Assembly: GCA_045616125.1 (NCBI GenBank)
Contig: JAZLGC010000002.1
Coordinates: forward strand, 1 to 56,893
From: Treponema_I sp045616125
GTDB lineage: Bacteria > Spirochaetota > Spirochaetia > Treponematales > Treponemataceae
Direction of reading: 5' to 3'
Length of the DNA stretch: 56,893 nucleotides
Shown: positions 16,568 to 24,537 of the stretch, one piece after another
Layout of the letters: each line of letters opens with the position of its first letter
Numbering within the stretch: position 1 is the stretch's first letter
Program-made: the position numbers and the translations under genes
The notes under the pieces: model-generated
Told to the model about the DNA's origin: nothing
Databases searched by the model: none
What the model saw: only the letters and a program-made list of their open reading frames with translations

Positions 16568-17320
16568 TCAGGCTGCCAGATCGTACCATCCCTCAAACCG
16601 TCTGACAAAACTGCTTTTTTTCGCTTTTTCCCGGTATTTGTTTTCAATGTACTGAATGGAAGTTTTTGTAAGATGCAATTCGCTGCCAATTTTTGCCAGA
16701 GACTGAGGTTTGTCATATCCGATACCAGCACGGGCATACAGAACTTTCCGTTCCCGGTCAGTAAGGGTATCTGCAAATTCTTCGATAATTTCAAGCAATT
16801 CCTGACGTTCTGCAGCTTCCTCCACAGAAACATTTACGTCATCTTCAATATTTTCAAAGGCATCTGAACCAGTATCCCCAGTTACAGCAGCATTGAAGGA
16901 AGACGCCGAAACTGCAGAAGTCAGTTCTGATTCACTTTTTTTGCCCTGAGAAACCTTTGCGAGCATTGAAGCAGGAATGCGCACAGTACGGTCAAAATTA
17001 CGAAGGGCATCTGTAATTTCACGGACAATCCAGAAGCGGGCGAATGTAAGAAAACGATTTTCCTGATGGATATCAAAGCGTGATACAGCTTCGATTAAGC
17101 CTACATTGCCATATCCAACCAGATCATCGGTAGTAAGATTTTTGGGATGATACTGCAAAGCAATTGTAAGGACAAAACGAAGATTTGACTCAACAATCCG
17201 ATTCCGTGCGTCAACGTTACCATTTTGAGCAGCTGTTATCAGTCTCCGCTCTTCAGTTGCAGACATAGATTCAAATTCAGCCAGATTAGTGTTGTAGTAG
17301 TTAATGCAGTTTTTAGACAT
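16568..17320 (-). CDS. Sigma-70 family RNA polymerase sigma factor (small)
   Basis: A 250-aa protein with region 2 (NLRFVLTIALQYHPK, LVGYGNVGLIEAVSRFD, FARFWIVREI) and region 4 (LTDRERKVLYARAG...SLAKIGSELHLTKTSIQYIE). The linker in place of region 3 is short and acidic. It is not the primary sigma factor, having no region 1.1 and being far too short; it probably directs polymerase to a limited regulon. The ATG at 17320 follows GGGAG by 9 bases and is preferred to an upstream in-frame codon at 17341. The 267 bases upstream hold no gene; they contain the motif TTTAGCATAGT also found before the binding-protein gene at 3643. Confidence 0.9.
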   Translation of the reverse strand: MSKNCINYYNTNLAEFESMSATEERRLITAAQNGNVDARNRIVESNLRFVLTIALQYHPKNLTTDDLVGYGNVGLIEAVSRFDIHQENRFLTFARFWIVREITDALRNFDRTVRIPASMLAKVSQGKKSESELTSAVSASSFNAAVTGDTGSDAFENIEDDVNVSVEEAAERQELLEIIEEFADTLTDRERKVLYARAGIGYDKPQSLAKIGSELHLTKTSIQYIENKYREKAKKSSFVRRFEGWYDLAA

Positions 17321-17587
17321 AGTAATTCTCCCGTTATACACACAATATAACTATGCTAAATGACAAACGATGACACCATGGACACCGAAAAACAACAATT
17401 CAGAAAACCACAATAAAAAAAGAAGGCAATGTCCGTAAAAAAAACAGTTCCAGCAGGACAGCTGAAGATACCGGTCAGGTTGACTGACATGTTGAAGTAT
17501 TTATCGACATAAAAATACTATAGGCATCTCTATCAAAAACATAAAATAAAATTCTGACTTTTTTTTCGTTTTTTTTGCCGGTACTTT

Positions 17588-18337
17588 TTACAGCACAACC
17601 AGGTTTCTGCGGTTGAACCGGGTAACCGCATCATCAAACAGATAATGATCAAGAATGTAATGCCGCATTTCTTCAGGGGTACAGGTATCAATGGAATCGC
17701 GGATCAGAGCAGCAAAGGAAATCATATTCCGCAGTGTTTCCCGGGGAGATAACGGGGGATATTTCAGACAGCAGGAAGCATCAGAAACATCCGTGATTAA
17801 TGAAGCTGTATGATATCCGGAGATATGGTGCCGTCGGAAGAATACGTCACTATCCCCCCAAACGCTTACAGTTTCTTTATTCTGAAGAATGTCAGCAAAA
17901 TCATCATCGATAATAAGGCGGCCCATATTTACGAAGGTTCCAGTATTAAAAAGACCGTTGCCATACCCTTTACCCAGCATAATAATTCGTTCATAGGACC
18001 CCATATAGGTCATAAGGTCTTCTTTTGAACCAGCCCACTCATTAAGAATATCCCAATCAAAAAAATGATTTTCATAAATAATTGAAAGGAATTCTGTGGA
18101 AGGGTCATAAGGGTGAACTACCAGTGTCTTTTTTGTAGGATTGGGGCTACGATGGCTGTTTTGGCAAAGCCAGCCTTTTACAATTGCTGTTTCAGATTCT
18201 GAGAGGGGAATTCCATTTTCTTTCCGCTTTTTCAGGTATTCTACACCATACAGCTGCAGTCCCCAGAGTACTTCAATTTTTTTCTGATAGGTTATGGCGT
18301 ATTCGTCCTGATATTTCCCTGTAATTCTGCAGTTCAC
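17588..18337 (-). CDS. Hypothetical protein, 249 aa
   Basis: Not recognised. The protein is soluble, with no signal peptide or membrane segment, rich in aromatic and charged residues, and seems to be a single globular unit (KKTLVVHPYDPSTEFLS, then ERIIMLGKGYGNGLFN). The hydrophobic runs suggest an alpha/beta fold. I place the start at a GTG (18337), 6 bases after AAGGAG. The longer reading frame to 18358 runs into repeat R1 and gives repeat-encoded residues (AFKEY). The ribosome-binding site is thus supplied by R1 copy b. No neighbour suggests a role. Confidence 0.65.
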   Translation of the reverse strand: MNCRITGKYQDEYAITYQKKIEVLWGLQLYGVEYLKKRKENGIPLSESETAIVKGWLCQNSHRSPNPTKKTLVVHPYDPSTEFLSIIYENHFFDWDILNEWAGSKEDLMTYMGSYERIIMLGKGYGNGLFNTGTFVNMGRLIIDDDFADILQNKETVSVWGDSDVFFRRHHISGYHTASLITDVSDASCCLKYPPLSPRETLRNMISFAALIRDSIDTCTPEEMRHYILDHYLFDDAVTRFNRRNLVVL

Positions 18338-18343
18338 TCTGTA

Positions 18344-18495
18344 CTCCTTAAAAGCCACCGCGGCAGCGGCAGCACAGGGAGGTGCTGAATCCGCAGTTTG
18401 GGGATACTACGTGTCACCAAACTGCCAGTGAAAAAAAATACACGGATGTATTTTTTTCACACCTCCTTTAAAGCCACCGCGGCAGCGGCAGCACA
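18344..18495 (-). repeat. R1 hairpin repeat, copy b
   Basis: Same plan as copy a: 33-bp GC-rich boxes at 18344-18376 and 18463-18495; hairpin A at 18393-18425 with arms GCAGTTTGG and CCAAACTGC; hairpin B at 18428-18460 with arms GTGAAAAAAAATACA and TGTATTTTTTTCAC around the four-base loop. Hairpin A differs in sequence from copy a but is again self-complementary. The box nearest the gene provides the AAGGAG of the hypothetical gene starting at 18337. It directly abuts R2 copy a. Confidence 0.85.
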
Positions 18496-18528
18496 GGAAT
18501 ACTGTAGGAATAAACTGCAAAACTGTAT

Positions 18529-18843
18529 GTAGGGATGTATTGAAAATGATGAGAAACTGAAAAACCGGTAGATGGGATGAGAACGTGCAAAAACTGTCGA
18601 AGCCCGGCGTCCATGCGGTGAGCATGGACGAACGATAGTTTCTTTACCGGGCTTCGCCAATAGCGACGGTCGGTTGTGTTGCATCCGTGCAACACAACCT
18701 TACTGAGTTTTGCTGACGCAAAACTCAACCGTTTACGCCGCCATCCATGGCGGCCGATATCTAATCTAGCTAGCGTTTTTTCAGTTCCAAGCACGCCGGC
18801 AGATTTTTCATATACGTACCGGCACTGGTTATTTAATCCCTAC
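18529..18843 (-). repeat. R2 hairpin element, copy a (long form)
   Basis: Ends are GTAGGGAT and ATCCCTAC. It holds the R2 core (GAAGCCCGG, then the CGTCCATGC/GCATGGACG stem and AAACGATAGTTT-like strand) in reverse orientation. It also carries an extra block of three perfect hairpins: GGTTGTGTTGCA/TGCAACACAACC with loop TCCG (18671-18698), TGAGTTTTGC/GCAAAACTCA (18704-18727) and GCCGCCAT/ATGGCGGC (18737-18754). With R1 copy b it fills the 508-base gap between genes; no reading frame here is credible. Confidence 0.75.
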
Positions 18844-18845
18844 GT

Positions 18846-19973
18846 CTAGAATATCCACCATTCCAGCATCAGAAGTATCAGGAACACGATATTGCTTACC
18901 GTAAACAACCCAAAATACTTGCCTTTTGCTTCAGGTACTTCACGAGCAATCTGCTTAAAACTGATAAGACTTGCCATGCTGGCGATAAGAGTTCCTAGAC
19001 CTCCCAGATTAGTACCGATAATCAGCGCACGGTAATCATCGGTAAAACCGCTTAACAGGAGCGCTGCAGGAACATTGGAAATAATCTGGCTGGCGATGAC
19101 CGCTACCGGTGTTTCATGACCGGTAACTACACGGGCAAAGAAATCATTAAAAGCAGGAAGCTGCTTCATATTTCCGATAAAAATGAAAAATCCGACGAAG
19201 GTTAAAAGCAGAGAATAATCCACACGGCCAAGAAGTTTCCGGTCACAAATCAGGCAGTACACCAGAACTACACCAAAAAGCACGTAGGGCGAACATACTT
19301 TCATAATGGCGCAGAATGCCAGAATAAAAAGAACGGTGTACACGATCAGCGGTACAGTCTGTACAGAGGATGCAGGACCTGAACGGGAAGGACTTTCTGA
19401 ACCACTTACCATACCAGCCGAACGTTTTCCCACTACAAAACAGCATATCATCAGAAGTATTGCAGAAAGTACCGTATACGGAAGCATAACCAGCACAAAT
19501 GAACCAAGACTGATACCGCTCTTTGCATACAAATACAGATTCTGAGGATTTCCCATGGGCAACATCATGCTGCCAAGATTTGCAGCAATGGTCTGGAGAA
19601 CCACCACCGGTACAATCAGGTTTTCGCGATGCCCCATGCGGAGAACGGTCAAAGCAAAGGGCACAAAGGTAATAAGGGCAACGTCATTGGTAATGATCAT
19701 GCTGAGAAAAAACGGCAGGAACACCAGAACCGATACAAGACCAAGAGTGCTTTTTGTAATTCCCAGCAGAGCCTGACCGATAGAGCGGAACAAGCCGATA
19801 TCCTGATACCCGGCCATGATGACCATAAGGCCAAAAAGCAGGCTGAGAGTATGGAAATCGATATATTCAACATAGCGGGCCGAGGGAGGCACCAGAAAAG
19901 ACGAAATGATGGCAAGAAGCAATGCAGCAGTAAGGACAGCTTCTTTTTTGATAAAAGCGATGATTGTACGCAT
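18846..19973 (-). CDS. ArsB/NhaD-superfamily (SLC13-like) anion transporter
   Basis: A 375-aa inner-membrane protein with about ten hydrophobic segments. The family landmarks are FLSMIITNDVALITFVPF in the first half and ISNVPAALLLSGF plus GTNLGGLGTLIASMASLISF in the second half, the inverted-repeat anion-binding loops of the ion-transporter superfamily. The substrate could be a dicarboxylate, arsenite or sodium/proton exchange; sequence alone does not decide. I start at the ATG at 19973. The ATG at 20027 would leave only 9 bases to the divergent GH5 gene, and a -10 TATACT lies 7 bases before 19973. Confidence 0.83.
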   Translation of the reverse strand: MRTIIAFIKKEAVLTAALLLAIISSFLVPPSARYVEYIDFHTLSLLFGLMVIMAGYQDIGLFRSIGQALLGITKSTLGLVSVLVFLPFFLSMIITNDVALITFVPFALTVLRMGHRENLIVPVVVLQTIAANLGSMMLPMGNPQNLYLYAKSGISLGSFVLVMLPYTVLSAILLMICCFVVGKRSAGMVSGSESPSRSGPASSVQTVPLIVYTVLFILAFCAIMKVCSPYVLFGVVLVYCLICDRKLLGRVDYSLLLTFVGFFIFIGNMKQLPAFNDFFARVVTGHETPVAVIASQIISNVPAALLLSGFTDDYRALIIGTNLGGLGTLIASMASLISFKQIAREVPEAKGKYFGLFTVSNIVFLILLMLEWWIF

Positions 19974-19980
19974 ATGTGCA

Positions 19981-20008
19981 AGTATAGCGAGACAGAACCT
20001 TTTGCAAA
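19981..20008 (-). promoter_or_regulatory. Leaderless-type promoter of the anion transporter
   Basis: Minus strand: TTTGCA (20008-20003), 16 bases, TATACT (19986-19981), 7 bases, ATG at 19973. It shares the self-complementary hexamer TTGCAA (20002-20007) with the divergent GH5 promoter. Confidence 0.5.
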
Positions 20009-20030
20009 ATAGGTAGTTTAGATTCATAAT
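20002..20030 (+). promoter_or_regulatory. Leaderless-type promoter of the GH5 gene
   Basis: TTGCAA at 20002-20007, exactly 17 bases, CATAAT at 20025-20030, then 6 bases to the ATG at 20037. No Shine-Dalgarno. The -35 hexamer is palindromic and also serves the opposite strand. Confidence 0.6.
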
Positions 20031-20036
20031 GGTAGA

Positions 20037-21101
20037 ATGAATAAATCAAAGATTATTTCACTTTTCGTATCAGCACTTGTAGTGCTTACCCTTTGTTCCT
20101 GCGGTGGCAGCAAAGCAACCCGTGCAGGTAAAAATGACACCCATCTTGCCAACGAAAACGGCAAAACCGTTGTTGATCGCTACGGTCAGCTACAGGTTTT
20201 AAACGGAACCCTATGCAACCAGACAGGCGAACCCGTACAGCTTCGCGGCATGAGTTCTCACGGGCTTCAGTGGTATGGGAAATATGCCAATCAGGACATT
20301 ATTTCATTCCTGAATGATGAATGGAACTGCCAGCTGTGGCGTGCGGCCATGTATCTGAATGAAGGCGGATATCTAGGTTCAAAAGCCATCAAGCTGAAAG
20401 TTGATGCCTCCGTTGAGGCCTGTATCAAAGAAGGCATGTATGTACTGGTTGACTGGCACGTACTGAATACCCATGATCCGCTGATTCATGTGGAAGAAGC
20501 AAAGGCCTATTTTGCCGAAATGGCACAGAAATACGGCAGTTACCCCAATGTTATCTGGGAAATCTGCAACGAACCCAACAGCGATGCCGTTACCTGGGAA
20601 GGGAACATCAAACCGTACGCCGAACAGGTTATTGCCACCATCCGCCAGTATGACCCTGACAATCTGATTATTGTAGGAACTCCCAGCTGGTCAAGCCGTG
20701 CCGACCTGGTTATCGGTAAGGAACTGCAGGGCAGCAACATTATGTACGCCCACCATTTTTACGCCGGGTCTCATACAACCGAGCACTGGAAAACTCTGGA
20801 CAAATGTCTTGAAGCAGGACTTCCGATTTTTGTTACTGAATGGGGAACAACCCAGGCAAGTGGCGATGGCGGCGTGTACGAAGCAGAAACCCTGCAGTGG
20901 ATGCGTTACCTGAACGACAACAACATCTCCTGGGCCAACTGGTCAGTAAACAACAAGGGAGAAGATTCCGGCGTCCTCAAAATGAACCGGGACAAGAACG
21001 CAAAAGGCGGCTGGACTGACGACGATCTGAGCACCTCAGGTCTCCTGGTCCGCAAAATCCTGCGCAATGAAGTAAAACTACCAAAATTGCCTAACTATTA
21101 A
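20037..21101 (+). CDS. GH5 endoglucanase lipoprotein
   Basis: A 354-aa enzyme predicted to cleave beta-1,4-glucan (cellulose or related) at the surface. The signal peptide is followed by a lipobox around LCSC (Cys22). GH5 hallmarks: QLRGMSSHGLQWYG near the start of the barrel, YVLVDWHVL, acid/base Glu in WEICNEPNS, YAHHFYAG, and nucleophile Glu in FVTEWGTT. It is a single catalytic domain with no binding module. It starts without a Shine-Dalgarno, directly after a promoter, and ends before a strong terminator (21163), so it is monocistronic. Confidence 0.95.
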   Translation: MNKSKIISLFVSALVVLTLCSCGGSKATRAGKNDTHLANENGKTVVDRYGQLQVLNGTLCNQTGEPVQLRGMSSHGLQWYGKYANQDIISFLNDEWNCQLWRAAMYLNEGGYLGSKAIKLKVDASVEACIKEGMYVLVDWHVLNTHDPLIHVEEAKAYFAEMAQKYGSYPNVIWEICNEPNSDAVTWEGNIKPYAEQVIATIRQYDPDNLIIVGTPSWSSRADLVIGKELQGSNIMYAHHFYAGSHTTEHWKTLDKCLEAGLPIFVTEWGTTQASGDGGVYEAETLQWMRYLNDNNISWANWSVNNKGEDSGVLKMNRDKNAKGGWTDDDLSTSGLLVRKILRNEVKLPKLPNY

Positions 21102-21131
21102 GGCATAGTTTCTATTTGGCGCTGGTATTTT

Positions 21132-21368
21132 TTCTGTCTGTGAGGTGTTTTTTTTAGAATCTCCTGTCTGTAAAGTGATTTCCCTACAGACAGGATTTTT
21201 TTTTATTTTTTTTCCTGTCTGTACACAAATATCTTTCCAGAAAGGAACATTTCTACGGAACACATAGTTTGCCGGCATACTACTCCTATTTTTTTTCTTT
21301 TTCTCGATTTTTTGGGATAAAAGTCGAATTTTTTTCCTGTCAGAAGACAATATTCATTACAGACAGGA
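21132..21368. repeat. Clustered CCTGTCTGTA sites in a T-rich intergenic region
   Basis: The 10-mer CCTGTCTGTA occurs at 21163 and 21214, and its exact complement TACAGACAGG at 21185 and 21359. Partial copies occur at about 21133 (CTGTCTGT) and 21336 (CCTGTCAGA). The 305-base gap 21102-21406 otherwise consists of long T-runs and holds no gene. The first inverted pair forms a terminator; the second brackets the 145 bases before the PD-(D/E)XK-like gene, suggesting operator sites or an alternative long hairpin. Confidence 0.7.
21163..21213 (+). terminator. Intrinsic terminator after the GH5 gene
   Basis: A perfect 10-bp stem CCTGTCTGTA/TACAGACAGG with a 12-base loop, followed by ATTTTTTTTT and further T-runs to 21213. 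Confidence 0.8.
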
Positions 21369-21406
21369 AAACTGAAATGTATCGCCCCAGGAGAAACTAA
21401 AAAAAA

Positions 21407-22231
21407 ATGATTACTAACACGGAAAAAATCAATCAGTCAGTCAAATACTATGAGTATCTGATTAAAAAGGCTGAAGAAGAGCTGCAGACACTACCATCAA
21501 CCGGATATCTTAGAGCCTACGAACATAACAATCACTTTGAATATTATCTTGCAGAAACAAAACAAGACAAAAAGCCGCATTATATTCCCAAAAAACATCA
21601 GACTCTGGCAAAACAGCTGGCCCAGCGAGATTACGATTTAAAACTGCTGGATGCCTGCTATCAGGAAAAGAAAGAACTGGAACGCGCTTTACGAACGCTC
21701 CAAAACCAATGGGAAGGGAAAAGTGCGGTAAAAAAGCTTCACATGCCCCCATACACATCACCAGCTCGAAGCATTCTTATCACACCCCATGAAATCACTG
21801 ATGAAGAGTTTATAGAAAAATGGTTAGCACATAAGTACACATGCAATCCCTATCGGGCGGAAGACAAAATCATCATTACTGACAAGGGTGATCTGGTCCG
21901 TTCAAAATCAGAGAAAATAATGGCAGACAAGTTATTTTCACTGAAGATTCCCTACCGATATGAAGCTGAATTATATCTACCAGTTACAAAAAAAGTTGTA
22001 TATCCAGACTTTACAGTATTACGGATTGCAGACCGGACACCTATCTACATTGAACACTTTGGACTTCTAGGAGATTCGAAATACCGCGCAACCGCTTTTA
22101 ACAAAATGACCACCTATGGCATAAACGGAATCACCTCATCAAACAACGCCATTTTTACCTTTGAAGATGCAGAAAATCCCTTTAACAGCCATCATTTTGA
22201 ATTACTGCTGCAATCACTGAATCTGACCTGA
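21407..22231 (+). CDS. PD-(D/E)XK-like protein of unknown function
   Basis: A 274-aa soluble protein. Residues 1-115 are charged and helical, probably a coiled coil (KKAEEELQTLP, KKELERALRTLQ). The C-terminal half carries RSKSEKIMADKLFSLKIPYRYE, VVYPDFTVL and IYIEHFGLLG. This order resembles a restriction-like nuclease core (Glu, then PD, then an acid-containing strand), known in hypothetical proteins of gut Firmicutes. The usual ExK lysine is replaced by EH, so activity is uncertain. The Shine-Dalgarno GGAG is 13 bases from the ATG, unusually far. It stands alone, surrounded by CCTGTCTGTA sites upstream and a perfect 20-bp palindrome downstream. A defence role is possible but unproven. Confidence 0.65.
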   Translation: MITNTEKINQSVKYYEYLIKKAEEELQTLPSTGYLRAYEHNNHFEYYLAETKQDKKPHYIPKKHQTLAKQLAQRDYDLKLLDACYQEKKELERALRTLQNQWEGKSAVKKLHMPPYTSPARSILITPHEITDEEFIEKWLAHKYTCNPYRAEDKIIITDKGDLVRSKSEKIMADKLFSLKIPYRYEAELYLPVTKKVVYPDFTVLRIADRTPIYIEHFGLLGDSKYRATAFNKMTTYGINGITSSNNAIFTFEDAENPFNSHHFELLLQSLNLT

Positions 22232-22280
22232 CCGGCGCAATAGCGACTTCTCTGAAATAATTGGCTCATAAGCCACATTT

Positions 22281-22300
22281 TTTCATGGTATACCATGAAA
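22281..22300. promoter_or_regulatory. Perfect 20-bp palindrome
   Basis: TTTCATGGTATACCATGAAA is exactly self-complementary, preceded by a small TGGCT/AGCCA hairpin (22262-22275). It lies 49 bases after the nuclease-like gene and just before the CotH remnant. The form suits a dimeric DNA-binding protein; the regulator is unknown. Confidence 0.55.
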
Positions 22301-22341
22301 CAATTCCATATCTTTTTTTTCGCTCTGTCCGTAAAAAAAAT

Positions 22342-23004
22342 CGGGTCAATATCCAAAACGTTGCAGATACTGCCATTGGAAAAGGGGATGATCTCAATGG
22401 AGATGGAGTCATTGACGAAAAAGATGGAGGATTCATATTTGAAGTGAATACAACCCGCATGGACGAAGCGTATAACTACCGTACAACCCGCGGAATCGGA
22501 ATGAGTTTGAAAGACCCGGATGTAGAGGATTTTGAAGGAATGGAAAATTCAGTTGAATCGTACATGTCTGGCATTATACAAACATGTGAAGATGTGTTGT
22601 ATTCAGAAAACTGGTTGGATTCAGATATTGGATACCGCAACTACCTCGACACAGATTCCTTCATCGACTGGTATCTGGTAAATGAAATTGCAAAGAACAA
22701 TGATGCCGGCTGGCACAAACGGTTGTTTGAAGATCCGGAATTTGTTGAGCAGATGAAGAATCGCTGGAACGAAACGAAAACCAGCTTATTTGCAGCAATC
22801 AATACTACCATACAAAAACAGGCTGACTATCTTGCAAAATCAGCCGAACTCAATTTTACCCGCTGGCCAATTCTGGGAAGTTATGTCTGGCCTAACCCAT
22901 CGGGATACAGTGACCGGACAACGTATCAAAGTGAAGTTGACTACCTTATATCCTGGCTGAATAAGCGCTACACCTGGCTCGATTCGGCCATCAATTCACT
23001 GTAG
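22342..23004 (+). pseudogene. 5'-truncated CotH-kinase-family remnant
   Basis: About 220 residues of the C-terminal part of a CotH-type protein (secreted or spore-coat kinase family): GGFIFEVNTTRMDE, SLKDPDVEDFEGME, SFIDWYLVNEIAKNNDA, and the characteristic ending RWPILGSYVWPNPSG followed by a DRTTYQSEVDYLISWLNKRY tail. A calcium-loop-like DLNGDGVIDEKDG sits at the start. The N-terminal half with the signal peptide and kinase core is missing. The frame can only be opened from a TTG without a ribosome-binding site, running through non-coding sequence. It is probably a relic of a larger surface protein, deleted when the upstream region was rearranged. Confidence 0.7.
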
Positions 23005-23035
23005 AACTTCACACTGTCTCACTATCAGCAGTAAA

Positions 23036-23064
23036 TTGCAAAAATGGGGTATCAGGCTCATACT
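23036..23064 (+). promoter_or_regulatory. Leaderless-type promoter of the esterase-GH31 unit
   Basis: TTGCAA at 23036-23041, exactly 17 bases, CATACT at 23059-23064, then 6 bases to the ATG at 23071. This favours that ATG over the one at 23044, which falls inside the promoter spacer. Confidence 0.55.
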
Positions 23065-23070
23065 ATACCT

Positions 23071-24537
23071 ATGACAACGCCAGAAACAAAAGTTACCATT
23101 TCCACCGGACTTGGCCCCATAACAGGTCTGGATGCCGGTTCCCATTACCAGTTCCGCGGCATTCCGTATGGGATTGCAAAACGATTTGAATATGCCACCC
23201 CGGTGCAGCGCTGGACCGACGCCGGAACACCAGAAGACGTACCCTTTGATGCAACCCGATGGGGAGATACCTGTCCCCAGAAACGCTGCTGGTATGCTCA
23301 TCTGGAACAGCCGGAACGAATGTTCTATCACCGGGAATTCCGTGACGGTGTTCCCTACACATACAGCGAAAACTGTCTGAATCTGAACGTGTATATGCCA
23401 TCACCTGCGGTATCAGACGCCGCTTCGGCCAACCAGACGGCAACTGATTCGGCCACCCAGACGGCAACTCCCCCGCGAAGTGCCAGACTCCACCCGGTCA
23501 TCGTATTCATACACGGCGGTGGCTTTGATTCAGGCGCCAATTATGACAGCGCCATTCACGGAGAACGCTTTGCTGCTGACGGCTATGTCTTTGTCAGCCT
23601 TACCTACCGGGTAGGCGTTCTCGGTTATGCCACCCACCCCGAAATAGCCGATGCAAACAACGGCCGTGACGGCAACTTTGGCTTGGATGACCAGTACACT
23701 GCTCTCTGCTGGATTCGCGACCACATTGCAGACTTTTCCGGCGACCCCGACAATATTACGGTCATGGGACAAAGTGCCGGCGCCATCAGCATTCAGTATC
23801 TGTGTTTGAGTAAACGCTGCCAAGGCCTTTTCCAACGGGCATTCATGATGTCAGGCGGCGGTAAGTTTCCTGACTTTGCCCTGCCCCGCACTACCGGCAG
23901 CACCCACGAATACTGGCTTGATGTCATGACCACTGCCGGCTGTACCACCTTTGACCAGTTCAAAACCCTGGACATCAAAAAAATCTACGATGCCCTTGAA
24001 ACAGTAAAAAGCCGCCGGAAGGACAACACCTACAACACCATGCCTGTTATTGACGGCTACCTTATTGAACAGCCTGTTCAGGAACTGATCCGGCAGCCAT
24101 TGGACATTCCCTACATGGTTACCTACACCAACAACGACATGTTCGCATTCCTCATGGCGCGGATTGGTCATGAATACGCCCGCCATACCGGTGCCTGGCT
24201 TGGTAACTTTGACGTAAACGCTCCCGGTTCTGACAACAACAAAGCCTTTCATTCCTGCGACATCCGCTACTGGCTGGGAACACTGGCAGACAGCCACCGG
24301 CCGTACACAGATTCTGACCGGGAACTTTCTGACCTGTTAATCCGCTATCTTGAAAACTTTGCCACCACGAGTAACCCAAATCAAGGCCCCCATGCCGGGC
24401 TACCCCGCTGGCCCCAATCCACAGCCAAAAGCAGGAAATCACTGCATCTGGTATCCAACACAAAAAAAATCCGCATGACCCATCCCAATAACCTTAAAAT
24501 GCTTTGGAACATGCTTACCAAGGGAGATCCCAAATGA
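23071..24537 (+). CDS. Type B carboxylesterase
   Basis: A 488-aa alpha/beta-hydrolase of the carboxylesterase/para-nitrobenzyl esterase family. Motifs: oxyanion strand HPVIVFIHGGGF, then TYRVGVLGY, GNFGLDDQ, and nucleophile Ser in MGQSAGA. Between YMPSPAV and HPVIVFIH lies an extra alanine/threonine/glutamine-rich loop of about 35 residues, encoded by an imperfect direct repeat (23428-23471). It has no signal peptide. It could remove acyl groups from imported oligosaccharides. Its stop overlaps the GH31 start (ATGA), so the two are coupled and probably act on the same substrate. Confidence 0.9.
   Translation: MTTPETKVTISTGLGPITGLDAGSHYQFRGIPYGIAKRFEYATPVQRWTDAGTPEDVPFDATRWGDTCPQKRCWYAHLEQPERMFYHREFRDGVPYTYSENCLNLNVYMPSPAVSDAASANQTATDSATQTATPPRSARLHPVIVFIHGGGFDSGANYDSAIHGERFAADGYVFVSLTYRVGVLGYATHPEIADANNGRDGNFGLDDQYTALCWIRDHIADFSGDPDNITVMGQSAGAISIQYLCLSKRCQGLFQRAFMMSGGGKFPDFALPRTTGSTHEYWLDVMTTAGCTTFDQFKTLDIKKIYDALETVKSRRKDNTYNTMPVIDGYLIEQPVQELIRQPLDIPYMVTYTNNDMFAFLMARIGHEYARHTGAWLGNFDVNAPGSDNNKAFHSCDIRYWLGTLADSHRPYTDSDRELSDLLIRYLENFATTSNPNQGPHAGLPRWPQSTAKSRKSLHLVSNTKKIRMTHPNNLKMLWNMLTKGDPK

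Noticed and set aside
18407..18794. Several open frames on the minus strand in the gap between the unknown gene and the anion transporter
   Set aside because: They are translations of R1 and R2 hairpins without ribosome-binding sites or protein-like composition.
22261..22341. Start of a full-length gene for the CotH-like protein
   Set aside because: The first 27 codons from the TTG are non-coding sequence with a palindrome; no signal peptide or kinase core is encoded.
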